From Spirochaetaceae bacterium (GTDB lineage Bacteria; Spirochaetota; Spirochaetia; Treponematales; Breznakiellaceae), in NCBI GenBank assembly GCA_031284645.1, contig JAITXS010000162.1, positions 1 through 12,253 on the forward strand: DNA of 12,253 nucleotides. Reading direction: 5' to 3'. The translations under genes were made by a program, and so were the position numbers. Below the pieces are notes generated by a model. It saw nothing but the letters and a program-made list of their open reading frames with translations, had not been told where the DNA came from and made no database searches. Of this stretch, positions 1-5,211 are shown piece after piece; positions within the stretch are counted from its first letter, which is position 1; each line of letters opens with the position of its first letter.

Positions 1-186
1 CATCCGGTAGTTAAAATAAATCGAAGCGGCCATAACAAAAACAAATCCCGGCTCTCCCCAGGCATAAAAAAGGAGGCTTGCGAACAGCAAAAACATATTT
101 TGAAAATTTCTTGCCGGTAATAGATAGTAAATGAGAAGCGTGAGCGGCAAAAATAAAAATAGAAAAATATTTCCGGAAAAAACCAT
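1..186 (-). CDS. MBOAT-family membrane O-acyltransferase (AlgI-like), N-terminal 62 codons only
   Basis: Reading the minus strand from the ATG at 186-184 gives an uninterrupted 62-residue frame that leaves the window at base 1. It opens MVFSGNIFLFLFLPLTLLIY and continues through a second hydrophobic stretch containing LLFYAWGEPGFVF. That opening, two closely packed hydrophobic helices with the FYAWGEP turn, is the typical start of the MBOAT proteins related to alginate O-acetyltransferase AlgI. Those are multi-pass membrane enzymes that transfer acyl groups to extracellular polysaccharide or other surface substrates. The catalytic His lies much further along the family and is outside the window, so activity and substrate cannot be judged. 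The gene is divergent from the XRE regulator at 262, and the operator array begins only a few bases upstream of its start codon, which suggests shared control. Confidence 0.8.
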   Translation of the reverse strand, partial: MVFSGNIFLFLFLPLTLLIYYLLPARNFQNMFLLFASLLFYAWGEPGFVFVMAASIYFNYRM

Positions 187-190
187 TTTT

Positions 191-266
191 AATACTCTAT
201 AGAATATATAATATATTCTATAGAGTATTGGGTCAAGTCTATAGATGATTATTTTTATTCTATGGG
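191..266. promoter_or_regulatory. Divergent operator array: TCTATAGA every 21 bp
   Basis: The self-complementary octamer TCTATAGA occurs at 196-203, 217-224 and 238-245. A degenerate copy, TCTATGGG, lies at 259-266 across the XRE start codon. Starts are 196, 217, 238 and 259, exactly 21 bp (two helical turns) apart. The first two copies sit in a 39-bp palindrome, 191-229, whose 19-bp arms are perfect around a single central base. A TATAAT hexamer (207-212) lies at the palindrome centre, so bound protein would block a promoter there. The arrangement suggests cooperative dimers of the adjacent XRE protein repressing itself and the divergent acyltransferase gene. The geometry is seen directly; the binding protein is inferred. 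Confidence 0.7.
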
Positions 267-540
267 ATCAATTGAAAATCAACTTAATTTTGTTATTGAG
301 AGAATAAAAAATGTCCGCCTCCAAAAATCTATCTCTCAATTGGAGCTGTCTCTCCGCTCTCATTTATCGTTAAGCTTTATCGCGAGTATTGAAACCGGCA
401 AAAAACAGCCTTCGGTTTTGACTCTTCTCAAGATTGCCGATGCGCTTGAAGTATCGCCGCGTATTTTTTTTCCGGAATACAAAAATATGTCAAAAAGAGA
501 AATCAAAGATGAAATTGAGAGTTTGCTTGCGATGCTTTGA
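262..540 (+). CDS. Small XRE/Cro-C1-type transcriptional regulator
   Basis: This is a 92-residue protein that is almost entirely one HTH_3 domain. Helix 1 lies around residues 8-22, the helix-turn-helix around 25-45 (SQLELSLRSHLSLSFIASIE), and the conserved GKKQPS turn at 46-51 is followed by LLKIADALEVSP at 55-66. A charged C-terminal helix (about 77-92) may aid dimerisation. This matches stand-alone phage-type repressors and restriction-controller (C) proteins in size and layout, but no restriction-modification gene is visible. The ATG at 262 has no recognisable Shine-Dalgarno sequence and overlaps the fourth degenerate operator copy, so translation may be weak or from a near-leaderless transcript. 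The likely role is autoregulation plus control of the divergent MBOAT gene. The start is moderately secure, as no earlier in-frame ATG exists. Confidence 0.85.
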   Translation: MGSIENQLNFVIERIKNVRLQKSISQLELSLRSHLSLSFIASIETGKKQPSVLTLLKIADALEVSPRIFFPEYKNMSKREIKDEIESLLAML

Positions 541-840
541 TTTTAGTGTTTCTTTTTTACTAGTGAGAATCGGATATTCCTTTCTCCCTCTTCTCAATTG
601 CCTTTGCGTTATCGGCAGATTCAAAGCTCAATTCTTTTGGCAGGGTAAAAAGCGGGTGTCGTATTATCACAGAACTGGCCTACCCCGCCATCGCAATAGA
701 AATGCTAAAGACGGGCCTGCCATTTTCCCTTTAAGAGAATAGCCCCGGGGCCCCTGCACTGCCGATTCACGCCCTTGACCAAAAAAGATGCTTACACTAA
801 GCTGAAAAAACAGAAACGAATTCCGGTATAGAGGGCAAAG
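541..840. other. Gene-poor stretch with a possible coding remnant
   Basis: No intact gene is recognised between the XRE stop and the terminator hairpin. One plus-strand frame is open from 567 to 734 without an ATG start. It ends in the protein-like stretch ITELAYPAIAIEMLK followed by TGLPFSL and a stop, so it may be the eroded tail of a former gene; no family is recognised. A G/C-rich block, CCCCGGGGCCCC, lies at 743-754. A weak promoter candidate is TTGACC (775-780), 17 bp, then TAAGCT (798-803), which would feed the cbiM leader. I looked for a cobalamin riboswitch, expected ahead of some cbi operons, and did not find a convincing B12 box. Confidence 0.35.
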
Positions 841-893
841 AGCCCGATTCTTTTCCCGTGAGAAACGCGGAAGGTATCGGGCTTTTTGTTTTT
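841..893 (+). terminator. Intrinsic terminator or attenuator upstream of cbiM
   Basis: AGCCCGAT at 841-848 pairs perfectly with ATCGGGCT at 876-883 and is followed at once by a U-rich run, TTTTGTTTTT (884-893). The loop of about 27 nt can partly fold on itself (TTCC near 853 with GGAA near 869). This is a typical Rho-independent terminator shape. It sits 45 bp before the cbiM start, so it either ends the XRE transcript or, if a promoter lies at about 775-803, works as a conditional attenuator in the cbiM leader. Confidence 0.7.
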
Positions 894-938
894 CGGCTCT
901 GTGCGCGAGCCGGAGCTCCGGTGATGATTGGAGGTTTT
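894..938 (+). promoter_or_regulatory. cbiM 5' leader: hairpin, palindrome and ribosome binding site
   Basis: Just after the terminator, CGGCTC (894-899) pairs with GAGCCG (907-912) across a 7-nt loop. The perfect palindrome CCGGAGCTCCGG (910-921) overlaps its 3' arm, so the two can only form alternately. A strong Shine-Dalgarno GGAGG follows at 930-934, 4 nt before the ATG at 939. This RBS fixes the CbiM start at MHIPDGYL rather than at the GTG 81 bases upstream. Confidence 0.5.
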
Positions 939-2003
939 ATGCATATTCCTGACGGCTACTTGGCACCACAAACAACGATTCCGGTGTTTGTCGGCATGAT
1001 TCCGTTATGGGGCTTAGCCCTGCATAATGCGAAAAAAGTTCTGTTAAACAAACAAATTCCCACGCTTTCGCTATGCGCGGCATTTTCTTTCGTAATTATG
1101 ATGTTTAATGTACCTGTTGCCGGAGGAAGCTCCGCTCATGCGGTCGGCTCAGCTCTTGTTGCGATTCTCTTTGGCCCCTGGCCTGCGTTTATTGCTGTCT
1201 CAGTCGCGCTTTTAATTCAAGCGCTCGTTTTCGCCGACGGCGGCATACTCTCTTTTGGTGTAAATTGTTTTAATATGGCCTTTATGATGCCCTTTGCCGC
1301 TTATTTTATCTATAAACTGATAAGCGGAAAAGCAGCACCCGGCAGTACCCGGAGCCTTGCCGCCGCTTTTGTCGCGGCTTATGCCGGAATAAACCTTGCC
1401 GCATTTCTTACTGCCGTTGAGCTTGGTATTCAGCCGCTTCTCTTTACCGGCAGCGATGGGAATCCGCTCTACTGCCCCTACCCGCTTTCAATATCAATCC
1501 CCGCAATGATGGCCGTGCACCTAAGCGTTGCCGGACTCCTTGAAGCTTTTGTAACAAGCGGTGCCCTCGCCTATCTTTCGAAAACAAGTTCTTCTTTATT
1601 TATAAGAGATATGCCCGATGATCTTACCGGTATTGCGGCGGCGGAAGAAGCACATGCTACTACAAACAAAAAAATGTCGTTTTTCAGGAGATACCGGACA
1701 ATGCTTATTCCGCTCCTAATCCTTGTCATCTTTACTCCGCTTGGACTTTTGGCTACAGGTACTGCATGGGGCGAGTGGGGGCCGGAAGAATTACAACAGA
1801 TACTGGGATTCATTCCGCAAGGATTCGCGAAAATTGCCGATCAATATCATGCGTTTTTACCTGATTACACCCTGCCGTTCGGCAATGAGGAATCAGGCAT
1901 TTTGCAAGTCTCAGGCTATATCATCTCTGCCTTATTCGGCATGACAATCATTGCTGCACTGATCATGGCAAGCTCAAGGATAATAATGAGGCAAAAAAAA
2001 TGA
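939..2003 (+). CDS. cbiM: Cobalt/nickel ECF transporter substrate-binding membrane protein CbiM, with fused C-terminal domain
   Basis: This is the substrate-specific (S) component of an energy-coupling-factor importer for Co2+ or Ni2+. The protein starts MHIPDGYL, the family hallmark: the amino terminus with His2 forms part of the metal site, and His67 in AGGSSAHAVGSA (61-72) matches the buried ligand known in NikM/CbiM. The ALVFADGGILSFGVNCFNM segment (95-113) is also conserved. About six to seven membrane helices fill residues 10-215. After a hydrophilic linker (216-250) comes an extra domain of about 100 residues: a helix at 254-272 with PLGLLATGTAWGEW (267-280), a soluble loop, then a last helix at 325-345. 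That resembles the PDGLE/CbiN-like extension found on some CbiM proteins, and no separate cbiN gene is present. Whether cobalt or nickel is moved cannot be decided from sequence. It forms an operon with cbiQ and cbiO. The start is chosen by MHIPDG and by GGAGG 4 nt upstream. Confidence 0.95.
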   Translation: MHIPDGYLAPQTTIPVFVGMIPLWGLALHNAKKVLLNKQIPTLSLCAAFSFVIMMFNVPVAGGSSAHAVGSALVAILFGPWPAFIAVSVALLIQALVFADGGILSFGVNCFNMAFMMPFAAYFIYKLISGKAAPGSTRSLAAAFVAAYAGINLAAFLTAVELGIQPLLFTGSDGNPLYCPYPLSISIPAMMAVHLSVAGLLEAFVTSGALAYLSKTSSSLFIRDMPDDLTGIAAAEEAHATTNKKMSFFRRYRTMLIPLLILVIFTPLGLLATGTAWGEWGPEELQQILGFIPQGFAKIADQYHAFLPDYTLPFGNEESGILQVSGYIISALFGMTIIAALIMASSRIIMRQKK

Positions 2004-2096
2004 CCCGACAGGTCAAAGCTGTATGCACGAATTCTCATAGTAAAAAAAGATCTTCTCCGCAGCAGGATTCGTGTCCGCGTAAAGAAACAGAATACA

Positions 2097-2960
2097 ATGA
2101 ATTTTTTATTAAAGACCATAAAATCATTTGCCTCTGTTTTTAACATTGATTTTTTTTCGGAGCGTTATTCGGAGAAAAAAAAACTGTTTCAGTGTATTGA
2201 CCCGCGCATAAAATTGGTCGTTATTTTTGCTTTTATTATTTTTTCAAGCCTTGCCCGGGATATTGTTGTTTTTATCATGCTGGCGCTCTCTGCGCTGCTT
2301 TACGCAAAACTTTCCGGACTAAATACGGCCGACTATATACGCCGTGTATGGATGTATGTCCCGCTTTTTATTTTTATTTTTTCTCTGCCCGGAGGTTTTT
2401 TTATCCCCGAAGGGCCGCAGATCTCTTTTATTGAGCGAGGAGAAAGTACCGTACCGTTTTTGTCAAATGGTTTATATTACTCAAAAGCCGGAATCATTAT
2501 TGCACTGCGCCTTGCGCTGCGGGCCGGTATTTCACTATCATTCGGATTTTTATTGCTGCTGACAACACGGTGGACAGGCATTACACAGGCGCTTCTCTCC
2601 TTCCGTATACCACTGGTCATCATATCAATATTAAATATGACCTACCGATATATTTTTGTTGTATCGCTGAACGCGCTTGATATGATCGAGGCGCGTTATC
2701 TGCGTTCGGTGGGAAGATTATCAAGCACCGAAAAACGCAGTCTTATGATCCGGAGCATAGGTTCTCTGTTTATTAAATCACATACGTTAAGTGATGAAAT
2801 CTACCATGCTATGGTGTGCCGTTGTTTTACCGGAACGCCCGTGACTATGGAAAACGGCAAGATAGGCGTAGGTGATATTATTTTTCTTATAACAAATATT
2901 TTTATATTATCTGTACTTGCGGCATACAGTCTGCTTTGGCCGGAAAGCCTTCGCTTGTGA
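2097..2960 (+). CDS. cbiQ: ECF transporter transmembrane coupling protein CbiQ
   Basis: This is the EcfT-type scaffold that links CbiM to the ATPase. It has 287 residues, slightly longer than usual because of an N-terminal leader of about 33 residues before the conserved DPRIKLV motif (35-41). Hydrophobic helices lie at about 40-70, 85-100, 130-157, 170-192 and 258-280. The cytoplasmic coupling region contains IEARYLRS (197-204) and AMVCRCFTG (238-246), the positions of the two Ala-Arg-Gly-type coupling motifs; the second is altered to Cys-Arg-Cys. The ATG at 2097 has no clear Shine-Dalgarno sequence. It lies in the same reading frame as cbiM with only the cbiM TGA stop (2001-2003) between them, so translation may depend on coupling from cbiM. 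The gap to cbiO is 49 bp. Confidence 0.92.
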   Translation: MNFLLKTIKSFASVFNIDFFSERYSEKKKLFQCIDPRIKLVVIFAFIIFSSLARDIVVFIMLALSALLYAKLSGLNTADYIRRVWMYVPLFIFIFSLPGGFFIPEGPQISFIERGESTVPFLSNGLYYSKAGIIIALRLALRAGISLSFGFLLLLTTRWTGITQALLSFRIPLVIISILNMTYRYIFVVSLNALDMIEARYLRSVGRLSSTEKRSLMIRSIGSLFIKSHTLSDEIYHAMVCRCFTGTPVTMENGKIGVGDIIFLITNIFILSVLAAYSLLWPESLRL

Positions 2961-3009
2961 CGTGCGCCGGATGGTGTTTTTAAGATGAAATTTACCGGAG
3001 TATGATACA

Positions 3010-3747
3010 ATGTTTAGTCTGGAAAAAATATGTTTTGCCTATCCGAATGAAGATCCGGTTATCAAAAATTTTTCTCTTGAGATTGCGGACGGGGAGCGGA
3101 TCTGTATACTCGGCGCTAACGGCTGCGGAAAATCAACGCTGCTAAAAATCCTTGCCGCCCTTATATTCCCGCAGTCGGGGTCTTTCCGCGCGTTTGGGGA
3201 GCTTATCAATCAAAAAAAGTTTAACGAGAAATTTTCAAAACACTATCACAGACGGATTGGCTTTGTATTCCCTGATTCCGATGTTCAGCTTTTTTGCAGC
3301 ACGGTTTTTGAAGAACTTGCCTTTGGCCCTTTACAGCTTGGACTGACGCATGAAGAAATCAACAACAAGATTGATAAACTTGCCGAAACGCTTGATATAA
3401 AAAAACTCTTGCATAAAACACCGTTTCATCTTTCAGACGGCGAAAAGAAAAAGACCGCTATCGCCGGTGTTCTTATTATGGATCCTGACGTATTGATCAT
3501 GGATGAACCGACTAACGCCCTTGATCCGCGTTCGCAGAGCTGGCTTTTACGAGTGATTGAGGCGCTGCACAAGGCAGGGAAAACCCTGATTATGGCAACG
3601 CATAACCTTGAATTTGCCGGAAAAACAGCTGATCGGGCGGTTCTTTTTGACGAGGATCACCGTCTTGCCTTTGACGGGCCTGCACGGGAAATCCTCGGGG
3701 ACAGAGAACAACTTCGGCGGGTCAATCTTATAAGTGAAGACGATTAG
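3010..3747 (+). CDS. cbiO: ECF transporter ATP-binding protein CbiO
   Basis: This is the energising ATPase of the Co/Ni importer, 245 residues, a single ABC domain of normal length. Visible motifs in order are Walker A GANGCGKS (35-42), the Q-loop with DVQLF (Gln93), signature LSDGE (141-145, the ECF-type variant of LSGGQ), Walker B VLIMDEP (161-167) with catalytic Glu166, the D-loop NALD (169-172), and the switch His198 in ATHN. All catalytic residues are intact. GGAG at 2997-3000, 9 nt before the ATG, supports the start. A single ATPase gene implies a CbiO homodimer with CbiQ and CbiM. No clear terminator follows it; the next 294 bp contain no intact gene. Confidence 0.95.
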   Translation: MFSLEKICFAYPNEDPVIKNFSLEIADGERICILGANGCGKSTLLKILAALIFPQSGSFRAFGELINQKKFNEKFSKHYHRRIGFVFPDSDVQLFCSTVFEELAFGPLQLGLTHEEINNKIDKLAETLDIKKLLHKTPFHLSDGEKKKTAIAGVLIMDPDVLIMDEPTNALDPRSQSWLLRVIEALHKAGKTLIMATHNLEFAGKTADRAVLFDEDHRLAFDGPAREILGDREQLRRVNLISEDD

Positions 3748-4041
3748 CCCTCGTCTCCCTCGCTCTTCCGAAGGACGCCTTTTGAGTTGAAGTACACCGG
3801 TCTCCATGAGCTTAACACGGATATTAAGGTACTGATCAGGGAGTGAGAGGGGCTTGCAAAGATCACATGGTGAATGACTCTATTGACAAGATCACGCAGT
3901 CGACCGACAATGTTCTTAATAAGCTTGATGCTCCAGACAGAGGTAAAGACAGTATCCGACCAGGCGGGAAATATCCGCAATGCCAGATTCTGATTAAAGA
4001 ATTCTTCCGGTCCAAGGCAGAATAACTATGCAGAAAAAGGA
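3748..4041 (+). other. Intergenic spacer with a possible eroded signalling-gene remnant
   Basis: No intact gene is supported here. Two short plus-strand stretches in different frames look protein-like. The first contains HELNTDIKVLIRE and is stopped by TGA at about 3844. The second is a 60-codon frame from a GTG at 3843 to TAA at 4023-4025 with NDSIDKITQSTDNVLNKLD. The repeated Ile/Leu/Thr/Asp spacing is helical and could be debris of a chemoreceptor or kinase, but homology is not certain. Bases 3982-3997 are identical to 6114-6129 inside the kinase gene. A small hairpin, GCGG (3964-3967) with CCGC (3975-3978), is present. No confident promoter for the FIST operon is seen. Confidence 0.3.
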
Positions 4042-4050
4042 ATGGGGAAT

Positions 4051-5211
4051 ATGATAAAAACATTGAGGGCTTTTACCGGAGAAATTGACGATATCAATAC
4101 GGCAGTCGGAGATATTCTTTTTCAGCTTGATTTGGATAAAAATATCCGCAAGTATTCTGTCGGGATTATTAGCTGTTTCCCTGATTTTATCAGTTCCGGG
4201 GTAATCTCAGCTTTGGCGGAGAAGCTGCCCTTCCCCCTTACCGGAGCTACCACACTGGCGGGTTCAAGTAACGGTATTATAGGCGAAATGATACTCATCC
4301 TTACGGTGCTTACCAGCGATGATGTGGAATTTGTCACCGGTTTAACAGGGCCTATTGCAGGGGAGGATGAAAAGCCTCTGATTCAGGCGTGGGAACAGGC
4401 TGTCGCCGGACGGACGGATAAACCTGCTTTAATGATTAGTTTTGCCCCCCTGCTTAACAATATGTCGGGAGACTTTTTTGTTGAGGCCTGGTCGTCCATC
4501 ACGGGCAATGTGCCTAACTTCGGCACTGCGGCGATAGATAATAACAAGGATTACCATGATTCCCAAACCATCTACGGCGGTAGCGCGTATCGAGATTGCT
4601 ATGTGTTTATCCTCTGCTACGGAGCGCTTGAGCCCCTCTTTTTTGTGGGAAGTATTTCCAAAAAAAGGGTCTTTTGGGAACGGGGAAAAGTTACTGCGTC
4701 AAAGGGCAATCTTTTAAGCGGTGTAAACGGCGTTTCCGTGGCGGAGTATCTCAAAGGTCTGGGGCTTGCAACCGATGAGGACGGCAAGATAGCCGGAATC
4801 AACGCTTTCCCCTTTATTCTGGACTATAACGACGGCACCCGGCCGGTTATTCGGGTAATGTTCTCCATCACACCTGACGGTTCGGCGGTCTGCGGCGGCT
4901 ATGTACCCGAGGGAGCTACCCTGATGGTTGGTGCTATTAATGCCGAGGAAGTGCTTGCGACGAGCGAAGCGGCAATGAAAGAGGCTCTTTCCTCCGGTAA
5001 GGGACGGTCATGGCTGATGTTTAGTTGTGCCGGCCGTTATTTTGCCTTGGGTTTCAATACCACTGCCGAAATGGAGAAAGCCGGGGCCTTATTCGGCGAC
5101 ACACCTTTTCACCTTGCCTATTCAGGAACGGAATTTTGTCCGGTTTACGGAACGGACGGAAGCCTTACCAATCGCAGCCATAACGATACGGTGGTAATCT
5201 GTGGTATCTGA
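4051..5211 (+). CDS. FIST-domain sensory protein
   Basis: FIST proteins (FIST_N then FIST_C) are cytoplasmic domains thought to bind small ligands such as amino acids and to partner with signal-transduction proteins. Counting from an upstream ATG at 4042 (389 residues), FIST_N spans about 35-225, with FPLTGATTLAGSSNGII (64-80) typical of its core. FIST_C spans about 226-375, with SGVNGVSVAEYL, then FSCAGRYFALG (327-337) and YSGTEFCPVYG (360-370). There is no signal peptide or membrane helix. I prefer the ATG at 4051 because AAGGA (4037-4041) is 9 nt upstream; the ATG at 4042 would abut that site. The last 11 bases overlap the following kinase gene, a strong sign of translational coupling and of the two proteins working together, with FIST as the likely input module for the kinase. 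Confidence 0.88.
   Translation: MIKTLRAFTGEIDDINTAVGDILFQLDLDKNIRKYSVGIISCFPDFISSGVISALAEKLPFPLTGATTLAGSSNGIIGEMILILTVLTSDDVEFVTGLTGPIAGEDEKPLIQAWEQAVAGRTDKPALMISFAPLLNNMSGDFFVEAWSSITGNVPNFGTAAIDNNKDYHDSQTIYGGSAYRDCYVFILCYGALEPLFFVGSISKKRVFWERGKVTASKGNLLSGVNGVSVAEYLKGLGLATDEDGKIAGINAFPFILDYNDGTRPVIRVMFSITPDGSAVCGGYVPEGATLMVGAINAEEVLATSEAAMKEALSSGKGRSWLMFSCAGRYFALGFNTTAEMEKAGALFGDTPFHLAYSGTEFCPVYGTDGSLTNRSHNDTVVICGI

Noticed and set aside
191..229. Reading the perfect 39-bp palindrome as a transcription terminator
   Set aside because: It is A+T-rich with no U-run bias, lies between divergent starts rather than after a gene, and its octamers continue at the same 21-bp spacing beyond the palindrome, which fits an operator better.
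640..735. Possible cobalamin riboswitch core upstream of cbiM (GAACTG, CCCCGCCA and CCTGCC in roughly the right order)
   Set aside because: The B12-box alignment fails at most positions outside CCTGCC, and the same bases read as a plausible peptide. A covariance search would be decisive.
434..742. 102-codon plus-strand frame overlapping the XRE gene
   Set aside because: It is the shifted frame of a real gene continued into spacer, has low-complexity and improbable composition, and has no RBS.
858..938. Extended CbiM start 27 codons upstream of MHIPDG
   Set aside because: The extension overlaps the terminator hairpin, and the family requires the mature N-terminus Met-His. GGAGG directly precedes the internal ATG.
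3744..3980. 78-codon minus-strand frame behind cbiO
   Set aside because: It has no RBS or recognisable domain, and it lies over a spacer whose plus strand looks more like gene debris.
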